A DNA stretch of 64,000 nt from Usnea hakonensis (GCA_013423325.1 BLJB01000235.1:1-64000); one strand, 5' to 3'; positions 22,069-35,200 are shown, counted from the first letter of the stretch. Notes: generated from the letters alone by a model not told the origin. Made by a program: numbers and translations.

Positions 22069-23736
22069 ATGGCAGTCCTGAATATCGCCCTGCTTGCTGC
22101 TCTCCTTCCCGCTGTCCTGGCCATTCCCCAGCATGGTTCAATCTACCACAGTCATCATAAAGGCAGCAAGTCTCCAAACGGAAATCTTCATCCGAGAGAT
22201 GGTCCATTCCAGTCTGGCCAAGTCCCTTTCCCTCCCAGAGCTTCGGGAAATGCTCCTTTCCCTGCCGGAAATTCTACTGTTGGCGGTGCTACCGCGACCG
22301 CCACTGGCATGGTGACCATTAGATCGACCATCAACCTCATCCCCGTACCACTGACTAGCTCCGCTCCTGTACTAGGTCAGTCCCCGGCTACGACTGGGGC
22401 TGCCGGAGCTGGAGGTCCTAGCGGTTCTCAACAATCTGGCTCTCCAGGAACTCCATCTGGATCACCTGGCTCACTTGGTCAGGCTGGAAACACTTGTGGA
22501 CCAGCCACAGTCACAGTCACAACCGCTAACACTGTTACTGTCACCGTTCAAGCCACCCCCAGCCCGAGTCTGATTGAGTCGGCCCAATCTTCGGCACCAG
22601 TCCAATCGTCCGTCGCCCCTTACCCAGTGTATAACAGCAGCATTCCACTAGGACCCACTGGCACGGGCAGTCATTTGACCACTTATGTTACGCCTACTTC
22701 ATCATCGTCTTCGGCCAGTTCTTACACAAGCTCTACAAAAGTAGTGCAAGCAGCTTCAGATGGCCAGGTCTTTGTTCCTGCGACCCCTGTCGAGGCCGGG
22801 GCTGCGGCTACTACCTCAGCCCCAGTAGCTGTGAAAGCAGATTATCATCCACCCCACGGTCCATCAGAATCCTCTACTTCCGTAGCGCCGCCTCCAGTCG
22901 TACCGGCTCCTGTTTCATCTTCTGCCCCTGCCAGTTCACCTTCTCCAAGTACCGGTAGCGGTGGTAGCAGTGGTAGCACCGGTGTCAAAGCTCGCGGTCT
23001 TCTTTACAGTTACAACAACCAACAATTGGCACCGGCTGATTCCCTTGCTCAAGCCAACGACGCTATCAATGATGCAGTCGGCTGGATGGCCAATTGGGAT
23101 TCCTCACCAGCGACTGGCTCTGGGCAGGCAAGTGGAAGCGGCAAAGTTCAATACGTTGCCCAACTGTGGGGTATGGACACAAATCACGTAACCAACTGGA
23201 AGACGAACGCCAACACACCATGGCTCATGGGTTTCAATGAGCCTGACAACACTGGCGGTGGGGGCGCAAGTCTTTCGGTGCCGGATGCGGTTAGTGGCCA
23301 CAATCAATACATTGCACCGTTGAGAAAAGGGAACACCAAAGTCACCACACCGTGCACTCAGAATAATGTTGGCTCATCCGGCATTGGCAGTGACTACATG
23401 GCGAGTTTCCTATCAAACTTCCCGTCGAATAGTTTCGATGCCATCTGTTTCCACTGGTATGGGCCGGGCACTCAGGAAGGACTGAGCGGCTCGGACAATC
23501 CTCAAAGCCTTAACGCTACAGTGGCCGCGTACCAGAAGCTCCAGGAGCAGTATGGCATTGCCGAGCTTTGGATCACAGAGGGAGGTCCTGAGACCGCGTC
23601 TCCCGACATGATTACTTCATTTCTTCAGTGGCTGGATGACCCATCCAACGGCGTTGATCGTTACCTCTGGAACGGATTGAATAGCCCCACCAGCGTTGTT
23701 GAAGTGGGGACGGGTTCGGCCTATATGTCGAGCTGA
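22069..23736 (+). CDS. Secreted GH128 beta-1,3-glucanase (Asl1-like)
   Basis: An uninterrupted 555-residue frame. An N-terminal signal peptide (MAVLNIALLAALLPAVLA, cleavage about residue 18) is followed by about 285 residues of Ser/Thr/Pro/Ala/Gly-rich, probably heavily O-glycosylated linker. From residue 307 (KARGLLYSYNNQQL) comes the glycosyl hydrolase catalytic core domain typical of GH128/Asl1. Core marks: WMANWDS, LMGFNEPDN with E391 as likely acid/base, FHWYGPG, and LWITEGG with E504 as likely nucleophile. GH128 enzymes cleave beta-1,3-glucan and act on fungal walls. No C-terminal GPI signal is apparent, and the protein ends soon after the last barrel segment. A role in wall remodelling is inferred. 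Confidence 0.92.
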   Translation: MAVLNIALLAALLPAVLAIPQHGSIYHSHHKGSKSPNGNLHPRDGPFQSGQVPFPPRASGNAPFPAGNSTVGGATATATGMVTIRSTINLIPVPLTSSAPVLGQSPATTGAAGAGGPSGSQQSGSPGTPSGSPGSLGQAGNTCGPATVTVTTANTVTVTVQATPSPSLIESAQSSAPVQSSVAPYPVYNSSIPLGPTGTGSHLTTYVTPTSSSSSASSYTSSTKVVQAASDGQVFVPATPVEAGAAATTSAPVAVKADYHPPHGPSESSTSVAPPPVVPAPVSSSAPASSPSPSTGSGGSSGSTGVKARGLLYSYNNQQLAPADSLAQANDAINDAVGWMANWDSSPATGSGQASGSGKVQYVAQLWGMDTNHVTNWKTNANTPWLMGFNEPDNTGGGGASLSVPDAVSGHNQYIAPLRKGNTKVTTPCTQNNVGSSGIGSDYMASFLSNFPSNSFDAICFHWYGPGTQEGLSGSDNPQSLNATVAAYQKLQEQYGIAELWITEGGPETASPDMITSFLQWLDDPSNGVDRYLWNGLNSPTSVVEVGTGSAYMSS

Positions 23737-24382
23737 GCCATCGTAAATGTATGGGTTAGCGGTTTGGACAGAGGCGGTTTGGAGTGCGGTAGACGAGGGG
23801 AAGCAAAGTTTTTGTATAAATGGATTCTTCTATTGTGTATATTTCAGTGAAGAGGTGCGTGCATGATTTGCCTGTCACATAGACATGGGCCGGAAGCATG
23901 CCACGGTCAGGTGGTGTAGCTGCAGAATTGAGAAAATGAATAAATGCACGTCTCCCACATCAAGACTCGCGGCGTAACGATGGCGCCTCCCTACTATCTA
24001 TTTACTGTGTGCCCGCAGGTATGGCTTCGAGTGCTTGCAAGAATCCCACCCTCTTCAACCTAGAAGCATGCTTGTGGCGTGCGCAACACTAGGTTCTATA
24101 ATTTTTAAAATGGCAATCAAGAAACAATTTTGGCCCGATGGTATTAGCTATGTACTTCCGTAGTACGCTCCATGTCGAGTACCTTGGTCCAGATTTAAAC
24201 TTGCTCAATGAGGGGGTAGGGTACCGTGTAATCCATCCCGCTGTAAAAGTATCGAGGTATCAAGGTGGTGAACGACTCTGGACTTGTCTTGGAAGATCTT
24301 ATATATCAACTTGCACACTTGCAAGTTTACCGCGCAGCGCAAAGAGGAGTGCTTGACCAAATCATGTACAAGTACATTCCAC
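23737..24382. other. Intergenic, convergent 3' ends
   Basis: About 650 bp between the GH128 stop (+) and the SWD3 stop (-). The 24138-24522 plus-strand frames are antisense or noncoding and have no family features. Nothing else was seen. Confidence 0.5.
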
Positions 24383-26002
24383 TCAGACCTCCAACATTGA
24401 TGGCACTTCCAACCTTGATGCCAAACCAGCCGCCTCTTCTCCATCCACTGCATTTCGAGAATGGCCCGCTCCTTCCCCTTCCCTACTCCACACTCTCACC
24501 GTCTTGTCATTGCCTCCACTGACAATCAACCCCTCTTTGTTCAGTGTGTCCACTCCAAGCACCACTCCCTGGTGGCCTTTGATTATCTGCAGAATTTCTT
24601 TGCTTTGTACATCCCAACAAAGTATATGACCGTCTTCGCTTCCGCTCACAACGCAAGCTCTCTGCTCCACACCGTCCTCGCCGCCATACATGCCAAATGC
24701 GCCGCCAATGCTGTATTTCGAATTGGTGTGCCCTTGGTAGGTTTTGACGCAACGACCTTCAACGTAATTCCAGAGTCGAACACAGCCATCAAGGGTCCAG
24801 GCTAAAACGAACTTGCCATTCGGGCTGAACCTGACTGCCGTAACCGCGGCATTGTCCTCGTGCACGAGCGTTCTAAGACACTGCCCCGTAGCTGTATCCC
24901 ACACTCTGATCAACCCGTCTCCAGCACAAGATACTATGAGGGTTCCGTCACGGACAAAGTCAACGCCCCCAATGGGGTCAGAATGCGCAGGTAAAGAACG
25001 CATGAGGCGCGTGGTCCGTACGTCCCAGAGGAATAGGGCTTCGTCGTAGCTGCCAGAGGCGAGCATGTTCCCGCGTGGAGAGAAAGAGAGAGCGTAGATG
25101 TAGGAAGAATGGGAGAGGAGGAGATGAGGGTGCGCTTTACCCTAGGCGTCCAGTCAATATCTTTGGCCAAAGAGAACGGTGCGAAGGTCCTGGCCTTACA
25201 GTAGAAACATCCCACAATCGTATAGATTTGTCATCAGAGCCTGAGGCAAGCGTCTTGCTGTCGGGAGACCAAGCTATGGTCGAGATGCCGGCGAGATGGC
25301 CCTCCAGCGTATGCAGATGTTTGCCCGTAGCTGTTTCCCAGATCCTGATGGTCGCGTCAGCCGCTGGTGTTGTCAGCTAGAGCTGATGATATGGACCGGT
25401 AGAGTTTTGAGCCTACAGCAGCTTGCTATCATTTGTCCATCGGGAGAGAAGCGCACGGCAGCTACGCCTTTTCGGTGACCCTTTAGCACCATCTTCTCCT
25501 TGTATGGTTCATACTGAGGCGGTCGAACGGGAGGTGTGCGAGGTGTGGCGATCGGTGAGCTGAGTCTGGAGTACGGCGGAGGGCTGGGGCTTTGGCTCGC
25601 AACCCTCTCATCTGGCCTTCTTGATTCTTTGCTGAAGCTGGCACGGAAAGGACGGCGGAAGAAAGTAGGGGTGGTGTGATCTAACTCGTCGGGGCTGTCT
25701 TCGCTGGGCGCAGCAGCAGTGATTAACACATTGGGTGTTTCCTCGGATGCACGAGGAGGGCCTGTCAGCTCGCTGTGACTATCCTCAGAGGGAACAGCAG
25801 TCGAGTTGGCAGAATGAATGTCCGCGTAGCTCCTTTTCCTCCCTTTGCCTTCTCGCAGGGTTTTGGATGGCGCTCGTTGAGATTGGTACTTCTCGTGATC
25901 CGAACTGGGAGCCAATTCGTCTGGGGAGCTGTTGTAGGCCGGTGGTTCTTCCTTGGCTGGGCTGCTGACACGACGTCTTTTGGGATAGCGAGTAGATGGC
26001 AT
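24383..26002 (-). CDS. SWD3: WD40 subunit of the Set1/COMPASS complex (Swd3/WDR5 type)
   Basis: Minus-strand exons: 26002-25417, 25363-25200, 25141-24383 (502 aa). Introns are 53 and 58 bp; the junctions rebuild ASCSADATIRIW and VSTGKAHPH. Residues 1 to about 170 are a Ser/Pro/Arg-rich disordered extension (MPSTRYPKRRRVSSP, likely nuclear localisation). Seven WD repeats follow, starting at MVLKGHRKGVAAVRFSPDG, with GSDDKSIRLWD, GSYDEALFLWDVRT, LAWTLDGCVRLWNYVEGRC and GGNDKTVRVW. The LWNYVEGRCVKTYQGH stretch is characteristic of WDR5. WDR5/Swd3 presents H3 and scaffolds Set1 for H3K4 methylation. The C-terminal tail beyond the last blade is short. Confidence 0.92.
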
Positions 26003-26383
26003 AGTTGAAGAGTCTAGAAGCCAATTGATCTATGAAGTGATATCGCGTTTAGATCTAATCCCAAGACCCAGACCCAGAGACCCAAATCTCGGTAGCGCGA
26101 CGTTCAGGTAGCGCGCTTCGGTATTGAAACGAGTGCTAGGAGTATTACACGAAATTTACGACTATGTTCCCTATATATTTTCTGTATTTGTTGGGCTCTA
26201 ACAGTCGTAATAAAAGTTTTGATTTCGTCTTATTATTCAATGCCGACGTCTCCCTTGAGAGGACCACTTGGGTCATCATCTCACTCCTTTTGTTGACTTT
26301 GGACTAAGTACTCTAAACTTCGTACTTCACATCTCTAGAGGGTCGCGAAAAGCAGATAAGAAACATAAAAGGCGTATAAGACT
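26003..26383. promoter_or_regulatory. Divergent promoter between SWD3 and ISC1
   Basis: A 381-bp interval separates two start codons. It contains a GACCCAGACCCAGAGACCCA-type short repeat (26067-26086) and GGTAGCGCG twice (26092-26100, 26108-26116). No gene fits here. Confidence 0.45.
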
Positions 26384-27820
26384 ATGGCTAGTTCCTCCGA
26401 GGCGCCAACCACATTGAACATCTTGTCCTATAACTGTCTGGGTCTCAAATATATCTCCTCTTACCGACGGGAACGATTGGCAGAAATTGGTAGAAAGCTT
26501 GCTCTAGCGAACCCTCTCCCCGAGATTGTAGGTTTGCAAGAATGCTGGACCCAAGAAGACTACAAAAGTATTCGAAAACAAACCAAACATTTCCTTCCGT
26601 ACGGTAAGTATTACTACAGTGGCATATTTGGCGGCGGCCTTGCCATTCTGTCAAAATGGCCCATCGAGGAATCGAGTATGATTCGATATACTCTCAATGG
26701 TCGCCCTACCGCATTTTTCCGAGGGGACTGGTTTGTTGGCAAAGGCGTTGCGTGTGCCAGGATCAGACTGGGTACTCGACTGAAAGACGTAGCCGAAGTT
26801 TTTTGTACGCATCTGCATGCGCCTTACGAAAGTGAACCAAACGACTCATATTTATGTCACCGCACAGCTCAGGCCTGGGAAATTGCGAAGCTTATGCGTG
26901 GTGCTGTGGAAAGGGGCCACTTAGTACTGGGATTAGGAGACTTTAATATGGTGCCTCTCTCGTTTGCCCATCAGCTGATCACTGGATACGCTTCCGTTCG
27001 AGATGCTTGGAGAGTGCTGCATCCAGACTCTTCGCTCGGGCCTGCAAACGATGGTCTAGAACAGAAGAGAGGACGCGAGATCCCGACCGCTCTTTATAAC
27101 CTGTCCGAAAACGGGACCACTTGTGACAGTGTTCTCAACACTTGGCGGTGGAGTAAGGAGCAGCAAAAGAAGCAATACAAAGGTGAAAACATCGTCGTCA
27201 GTGACACTACCAAAGATCCACGAGCGAAGAGGCTTGACTACATATTCATTGGCAGCGGCAATAGCGACTCTCTGCCCTCGCTCAATAATAACAAATGGCA
27301 CGTTCAAGATATCAAGGTTGGTATGACCGAACCTCACCCTTCGATCGGATGCTCGTTGAGCGATCACTTCTCTGTCGAAGCGACTCTGTCACGAAGGGGA
27401 ACGCCTGAAGAAACCCCTTCTGGCACTTCCAAAGCGAGTTCTGGATTTCCTACAGTTCAATATTCAGATGCTGACTCTCTATCCATTCCAACGTACAATA
27501 CAATCCTTTCTATGATCGAAACCTACACGCGCCGTGAGCACCACCAGCGCCTTTTCCGCCTTTCAAATTTTGGGATCTCTATTGTTGTTGCCATTGGCTG
27601 CTTCACTGCAACCTGGTGGTCACCACGACCCTTTGTTGCATTTCTTTTGATCCTTCTTAGCACCCTTGGCTTCGGAGCAGGCGTAGTAGATGGTCTGATT
27701 GGAGGCCTGTTCATCGGATCTGAGCTCAGAGCTCTGAAAGAATTCAAGTGGGAGATTCAAAATGCGAAGGATATAGCTGAGGGCAGCCAACCAAATGGGG
27801 AAATCAAAACTCTTTCTTGA
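26384..27820 (+). CDS. ISC1: Inositol phosphosphingolipid phospholipase C (neutral sphingomyelinase)
   Basis: A single 478-residue exon. The endonuclease/exonuclease/phosphatase fold is clear: NILSYNCLGLKYIS near residue 12, VGLQECWTQ with the Mg-binding Glu, CTHLHAPYE, LGLGDFNMVP with D186/N188, RLDYIFIG, and the terminal LSDHFSVEA His-Asp pair. Two hydrophobic segments near the C-terminus (about residues 396-415 and 420-448) match the membrane anchors of Isc1/neutral sphingomyelinase. The enzyme hydrolyses inositol phosphoceramides to ceramide, in ER and mitochondrial membranes in yeast. Its length equals that of yeast Isc1. It shares a divergent promoter with SWD3. Confidence 0.95.
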   Translation: MASSSEAPTTLNILSYNCLGLKYISSYRRERLAEIGRKLALANPLPEIVGLQECWTQEDYKSIRKQTKHFLPYGKYYYSGIFGGGLAILSKWPIEESSMIRYTLNGRPTAFFRGDWFVGKGVACARIRLGTRLKDVAEVFCTHLHAPYESEPNDSYLCHRTAQAWEIAKLMRGAVERGHLVLGLGDFNMVPLSFAHQLITGYASVRDAWRVLHPDSSLGPANDGLEQKRGREIPTALYNLSENGTTCDSVLNTWRWSKEQQKKQYKGENIVVSDTTKDPRAKRLDYIFIGSGNSDSLPSLNNNKWHVQDIKVGMTEPHPSIGCSLSDHFSVEATLSRRGTPEETPSGTSKASSGFPTVQYSDADSLSIPTYNTILSMIETYTRREHHQRLFRLSNFGISIVVAIGCFTATWWSPRPFVAFLLILLSTLGFGAGVVDGLIGGLFIGSELRALKEFKWEIQNAKDIAEGSQPNGEIKTLS

Positions 27821-29284
27821 TACGCGGACTTCGTCTGCGAAGTTTTCCTGCACGGCTGTACGACCGCCTTGGCCTGGAGTAACATCACCGGAAAGGCGCG
27901 GTCCTCTTTCGTCAATGACCATTCCTCTCTATTCAGTCACATATGCCTTTTCACCCGTCATCAATGCTAGAAAAACGTTAGATTTTGCTTTCCTTAACAG
28001 CGTTGTCTCCAAAAAAAAAAAATTTTGGCGCCAATGACAGTAGCCCCTGATAGGAAAACTTTGTGCATCAAATTTGCACCTTTCACAGCCGGCTCTGCCC
28101 TCGTCCTCTGCTCATTCCGCGCCTCTTCCCCATCTCTCAGAGGTTTGACGATTTTCACGAACCCTCTATTCGTCTCTCTTCTTCTTGGAAATTATTTCAC
28201 TACGATACATCAGGTGCAAGCCTTTTCTTCCCTGGCAGGACTAGATTTGCAGAGATTTGGCACAACCAATTTTCGAGCTCAATCCGCTCGAAATGCGCGA
28301 CATATGGCGGGCGGCGTCGGTGGATTGAACGCCTCCTTCTCATGCAGAAAAGGATGTATCCTCGTTCCCAGATTCCTGCATGGTGAAGTCTTGATGCGCC
28401 AGCTCTGCAAAAGTTAAGAGCAGAGCTCCGTATCCTAATGCTTATGCGTGGGACCGCCGGAATTTTGAGGAGACGTGGTCTTACCGAGAATGTGGATGAC
28501 GCCAAAGTGCTCAAAGTGTAGGGAACCATTCCCGGGAGGGGAAAGTCAATGCCTCGATGGGTACGAGTGGGCATGTCAGGAGGCTAGGGAAGTTACGATC
28601 TTCATGGATTAGTGAACAGAATTGGTCGATGGATGTTCAGTCTTTTGGCGTCGTTATTCCTTCCTCGACGACGTCATTTAATTACTTTTAGGGGAAATCA
28701 GCAAATGTTGGCTGTAACTTGCCGCATAAACGCTTCCATCTATTTATGGCATCTATATCTTACATGAGGCTGCGGCTTACGTCTTCTTCAATAGAGGAAA
28801 ATCTCGAGCAGCAGATGGTCACCTGAACAGTTCATACCAGCTTTTGAGAAAGAAAAAATCTGGTACTCTAAACACTGCACTCACTACACGCAAGGGTAGG
28901 TTGAAAGCTGGAATTGAGTGGTCGTCGAAAGCATGTGTTCTGGTAACGAACCTCTGTACTGAACCAGTATCCAGAATACAGAAGAGATTGAAAGGGAATA
29001 AAACGAAAGGAAAAGAGGGAAGAGGGGCACAGAGAGAGGAAGAAATCAAAGAAAAAAGAAAAAAGAAAACGCCACCTGCGCAAGAAGGTTTTATCTTAAT
29101 TCGTACACTGCTTATGGACTTCACAGTGGTATACTTGACCAATGAGGAGAACACGCCTTCATGGCATCATCCTTTATCCCCGCAGGGCGGACCAACGCAC
29201 ATCCGCATCACACTTTCCCTTGAACTTCATCGCTGCAAAAACTGCCCAACCATATCGAAAGAATTTCGGGGCACCTTGGTCTCA
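27821..29284. other. Long convergent intergenic region, no clear gene
   Basis: About 1.46 kb between the ISC1 and UBR1 stop codons. It includes an A12/TTTTGG stretch (28011-28028) and a purine-rich plus-strand run (about 28980-29075). Frames at 28025-28417 and 28844-29380 (+) start at TTG and show no family features. A minus-strand frame at 28200-28574 contains a plausible 5' splice site but no recognisable protein. Confidence 0.45.
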
Positions 29285-32200
29285 TCACACGGTCTCCCAA
29301 CCCCCATTATTGATATCCGCCTCCAACTTCCTCGCAATCATAGTCGGAATACCCTGCTGCAACCAGACATTTCTATATAGTGAATCATATCTCTTCTGGT
29401 TGAGGAGTAACTGCCGGCCACGCCTAAGTCCAGCATCTGGCTCACCATATCGGTCCAGGTAAGGCGCAGGATTGAAGCTTCCGTTCTTGTTATGGAGATA
29501 AAGCACGCAGCATTTTCGTATGTTGAGGAAGAGACCTGTGTCGATGCCGCACCTATCTAGCGTATCAGACCTTCATTGCACGCTAAGAAGAACCATTGGA
29601 AGAAACAGAGTATTTTACGTACTTTTGCATATGCTGGTTGCAACCACCCTTGCCATCTTTCTGACAGCATGAAGCTTGGCTGCAGAACATATCACCGCAG
29701 AAGAGACACAAAGCTGGATCTTCCAATCTCTTTCCGGTAGTCGGACAACGACGTCGGGACACCTCGTATATTAGCGTGTCGAACTGCTTTGGTAAGCCAA
29801 TCAACTCGAAGATCGCTGGATGCCCTGGTCTCAGGCTCTGGTACGCTGATTGTTCCAGCAGCTGATAATCATTCGACTGTATTATGGGATGACTTCGCAT
29901 AGCCACATGATGGCCTTCATGCCATTGCCAATGCTGGACCCACCCAGCGATGATCGAATTTTGGATTGAGAGCCCGTTGTTGGCGCCGTCATTTACAGAA
30001 GCAAGCATACTCACTAGAGATGGCAGATTCAAGACTTTCGTAAGCCGATCAAGCTCTGGTTCATCAATATCTGCAAGTCCTGTATCGGGATAGTCAACAC
30101 CATACCGCACGTTCAGCAGGATGACGGTTTTCCGCAGGAACGTAAGGGCGTAAGCGGCAATAGCTTTATACAATATCACATAGTCTTGTTGTTTCTGATT
30201 ACCACTAGTCATAAAACTCTCATTTGCATCATGTTGTGTCGGTACGGGCCATGGAGGAGAGGAAAAGATCCGAATCTGCGCCAGAAAGTCCCGAAGTGTG
30301 TGAACGGCTTTCGGGGTAATACTGCCCTCAATGGGGTTTTGGGTCCTGGAACGCCATTCTTCTATAGTGCTTGGAGCTGCTGTCAGATGTAGCGCCACCT
30401 TGACGATCTCTAGCAGATAGCATAGGCGGACAATGTGATGAAGGTTCAAATTGAAAGCGGGGACTAAAAAGACAGAGCATTCGGCAAGAAACACGAAGGA
30501 ATCTTGCGAGAGCGCAGACGGCCATCGAGTATTGATGACATTCCTTGGCTCATCCCCACTAATTTGGGGATGGCCAACGAAAAGCTGCAATAATTGGCGG
30601 TGAGTAGTCTCCGAGAATTCGCGCGCCGGTGTGTTTGTGCCGGCGTTGCGTATGCCTCCAATCGCAATGTAGGACGACGTGCTCTCTGATAAGATTCGGA
30701 GGTGGGTCACTACAGAAGGGGCGATTTTCTCTAACAGTGTAGATCCGGGTTGGGACGCCACGCCTCTGTGAGCAATTTCCGTAGCTGAAATGCTATTCCC
30801 AAACGCTTTGGCTAATGTGTCAATATTGCCCAGATCCTCTACCGATCTACCCAACGCGTCCGAGCTGTATGGAAATAGAGAAGGTAGCTCGTTCGCCTTG
30901 ATAGTCTCTCGGAGGCGGTTATAGATGGAAATGAGTTCGTCAATCGGTAGGACGTCTGTAGGGATTGGATGGCTTGTCTTTATCATTGACATGTTTGAGT
31001 TCTCCTGAGGAGGAACCCGTCCCGGCACGGAATTTTTACTGGATTCCTGTGGGGTTGTAGGAGACGTGAGGGGCGTTTGTAAAAGGGCCGTAAGTTTGCT
31101 CCCTAAAGGGGGTATCACAGCCTCAGAAGTATAGTTGACGAAAAGCTCCTGGTGGCAATTGCTACCAGATCGACTCCCTTCACGCTTGTAGAATCGGGAG
31201 ACGGTCAAGCCAACACCTGAAGACAGCCAATCCTGGAAAGCAGTGTCCGTGTAAAGGGGACCAGGATATGTTTCCTCCTTTCCCCTCCAAATGATGGGTA
31301 GAAATGTGTTACCTAAGGCTTTGCAAAGAGGACAGACGAACTCTTTTCGTTTGACCCGTTCTGGATGGTTTCTGGCCACTTGATGATGCTGTCGACGAGC
31401 GGTTGCGGAGCAGTACAAGTCAAAGCATGAGTAATGCATGATATGGCCGCAGCCGACGGAGACTGGGCCTCTAGATGCGAGCGATGGTGGGAAACCTTTG
31501 CCGAGGCCTTGATGCTCTGATACGACCTTATTGCCGCTGGGTGTAAGCTTTGTGACGTTCCTGCGATTCTGGCTCGCGACGCCAAAGGGTCGGATGCTGT
31601 CCGCCGCGCGATCTAGGCTAGTGGGGGTGGACAAAACTTCGCCGAAGAAGTCAGGGTCTTTGATATCTGTTTGATGAAAGACATTACTGCTTGCCAGTAG
31701 GGCGAACGTGCCATACAGTCGAGTATCATTGGTTTCCTCTTGACAAAGGATACAATTGCCTGTTGGATATTTCCAGATCTTCCTTTGCTCTTCAGCACCA
31801 CTTGTGACAATCGAATCCAGTTCGTCTACGTCAACGTTACCCCATTCCGTAATATCTTGATTATTCAAAAAATTCTGTTGCTGTTGCTGGAACTGTGCCA
31901 TAACCCTTGCTTGTCTATCAAGAGCTTGCTGCTTCCTGAGTTCTCGACTTTGCCGTTCCCTTGCTTCCTGGTCTCCATCTAGAGGTGTCCTCGGTGACTC
32001 GAAACCCAGTCTGTCAAGAGGAAGTGATGGAGGGTTCCTTCCTTTTGAGTAGAGTGACGATACGACCGTCTCGTAAACACGAGGTTTACGTTGTTGGATC
32101 CTGTGCAAGATTAGACGGATTTTGGGGTGGCAGCCTTTGATATTGTCGCTTTCTAACATTTTGACTAAAATATCGAAAATGGTAGAGCCTAGCTCAGAAT

Positions 32201-35200
32201 TCTTTTGAAGTACGTTGAGGACGAACGATGGAGATGGATCCATCCCGTCAGGTTCATTGTCATCACTTGTGTCATCTTCGAGCACAGCAGCAAGTACCAA
32301 ATGGAGGACGACTTGAAGATAGGCTTCAATTCTGGTATTTGGAGTTTGTGACGATAGATGAGGATGCGAGTGGTGCGCCAATGAATAGTAGATTATCTGA
32401 GCAAACAGCGGTGTGCTGGTGAAAGCGGACAAGTTCGAGAAGATTCCGGAGTCGATTGGCCGCAACTTGGGCTCTAAAACAATTTCCGCCTCAGGCTTGC
32501 CTAATCTTTTCGCCATCCATACGCGGTACGCATGTTCAGCCTCATCGCGCTGGTTTTTGGTGTAATGCGCAGTGTAGGGGTCAATGTCAGAAAGGTGTTC
32601 TCGCTTGAGCTCAAAAGATCCTGAGTCTGAGAGACCCTCAGGTGCTCTATAATTGGTCATTTCTTCAAGAATCTCTCTGAAGTCCTCGAGATCTGTGGAC
32701 CTATCGGTAAGTCCCAAGCGACTGTTGAGATCAGAGAATGAAAGGGGCTTGAAACAAAGTATGTGTGCGATGTCTCGACGAATGGCGAGTGCCTGCGCAG
32801 GTTTGTCTCCTTCCACTGGTTGCAATGAGGTCCGATCACTCAACAAGACAATGAGCAGATGAATGAAATCTTCCGACACGTCGAGTTGCTGAGACGCTTC
32901 ATACCCAAGACGAGTAACATAATTGCCTCTCATCCAGTCATTCATGCCGAACCGATCAATTATTGAAGCTAGGACTCTGCTAGGATTGCAAATGACCATG
33001 GCAGTCTGGAGCAAAAAAATGTCTCGATGGTGTCCAAAGTCTCGAAGTGACACTCCCCGGTAGGTGCCCATCTGGTGTCGGAGACTCAACCCATTGCGTA
33101 CCCACATGCCAGTTTTCATTTGAGCCAGCCACGCACAAACCCGGAGCGGAAAATCAAAAAGAGCCATCAGATAGCTCTCCGGATCATGATCGGGGATCAA
33201 AGCTTTGTACGGGGGTGCTTCCTTTAGCTCTTTAGGGGTAAATTGCAGCAAGCTCCTCATATCTTGCTCCGGCTTCTTCTTTGCAACATCGACTAACCAA
33301 GATAGAGTGTAATGTAGTGCGTGATGGAAGCTGATGGGTTCCGCCTCAACCACAAAATCAACAACCGTGTGGCGTATTTCAAGATCTTTTTGTCTGTTTT
33401 CGAAAGAGGACGGGCTGTTTTCGAAGTAAAAGGGATCAAGTGCCTTGAAATGGGTTTCGGCCTTAATCTCAGCCTGATCAAATCGAACACGCTCTCCTCC
33501 AACGGAGTTGACGATCGTGGCTTTCGCAACAATCCTTATCACTCGAGATAAACTCGAATTTCCTTCTCCGTCCCGCCAACGAAATGATTCTGCAAACTGA
33601 CGGCAAAGTCTATTGATCTCCTTGGTCATTAGAGAGGCACCAATCCACACATCGTTTTCATATTCAACGTGATCCCCCACGGCTCTCACATTTGGGCAAA
33701 TACCCTGGGGTAGTCTAATGAGGTCAAGAAATTGAAACGCATATCTTTCTTGAGTACGAAACTTTTCTTGTACCGAGTCCACATCGAAAAGATGCTTCAA
33801 ATCTCCAAAAAAGTGATACATCCTGCGGTTTGCGACCGAGCCAGCATCAAATGCCAGAGTCTCGTGTATGGCGACATCCCAAGGGTGGCCTACCTGGCGG
33901 TGTGTGAGGAATGTGTAGAGAGTAGCGAAAAGATTGGTAAGAATGTTCGCTCGCTCAACAAGTTCGTCAGCGATCGATGGTGTGGTGAGCATCTGAAGAG
34001 AAAGATTGACAATAGAATGGTCTGGTTCCCTATCTGCGATAAGATAAAGTTGCGCAAGTAGAGTGTACAATCCAGCAAATCGCAAACCCAAGATTCGTTT
34101 GAATTGGGGTATCGACACCACAGTACTGATATACAAATCTCGAAGGCCAATCCGGGCTATCTTCCAGAGCCTCAGATCAAAGAGCAAAAGCCAGTCCAAA
34201 CGGACACGTTGGCGTAAGTCCTCATGTAAAGGCACCGCTTCCTTTGATGCATAACCTTCAGGCTGTTCCAGCCAGTAAGCTGGTGGACGACTTGGCAACT
34301 TTTTCCGCAACGACCAAGGTGTTGGTGGAATCTCGAACGCTGCCCTGGATACGAGTGGAATTGTGAGCATTGACTCGTTGCCTATGTTTTGTTCTGTAGA
34401 GAATGCCCGTAGGACTTGTTGGGGCGGCGCTGGCGGTGGAGGCGGCGGCGGTGGATAGCCCGCGTAAGTAGCCTCAGACACTTCGGTCTCATCCTCCATT
34501 TCTCCTGGATTACGCATGTCGTCATCGGTATCGTTGGTGCCAACATCCAGTTCAGCCATAACATCCAAGTCCATCTGCTCTGTCTCCAATTCCATGTCCT
34601 CTTCGTTAGCTTGGCTCTCGCGGTCCTCATCCCCCTCATCATTGTCCATATCGATCGTTAGTGCATCTGAATCGCTGTCTTGAGGGGGTACTGCGAATCG
34701 TTCGGGAATCAAGATACCGCCACGACGGGCTGCTGAGGATGCTACAGCTTCACTAATAGAAGCTGACTCAACAATCTCATGGTCGTCCAAGCCACTCATC
34801 CCAACCCACTTATTAAAGGCTACGCTTCCTGTGCGCCAGGTCTTCAGCAATTCCTCGCATACAGTATATCGTAGAATGTCGTGGTCCTCGCCAACACTAC
34901 AGCCGGCGATGTTCCCAAGCCATTCAATGATGGTGCCGCACATTTGTTCACGAAAAGTATCCCGGGATGACCGTATGGTCACTGTGATCTTGATATGTTC
35001 AATTATCTTGGCCACCTTCAGCAAGCTGTTGAGGTCCCGTGAGTAGTCGACGACACTACGTCCCACGTCATTAGTTTCAATGGCTTTGTCTTCGCCGAAT
35101 TTTTTCGTAGCCTTGCAGGCTCTCGCTACTTGCTGTTTAACCTCGTCTACTGTATGCTTCTCGTCGTTCCATAACAGCAAAGCAAACTCTGGGTCTGGAT

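Noticed and set aside
28200..28574. Minus-strand 124-codon frame with a possible intron
   Set aside because: A GTAAGA donor and TTTGCAG acceptor can be drawn, but the three possible spliced frames give short unrelated peptides and none resembles a known protein.
28844..29380. 178-codon plus-strand frame in the ISC1-UBR1 interval
   Set aside because: It opens at a non-ATG codon, is dominated by a purine-rich Lys/Arg/Glu run, has no family features and runs into the antisense of the UBR1 terminal exon.
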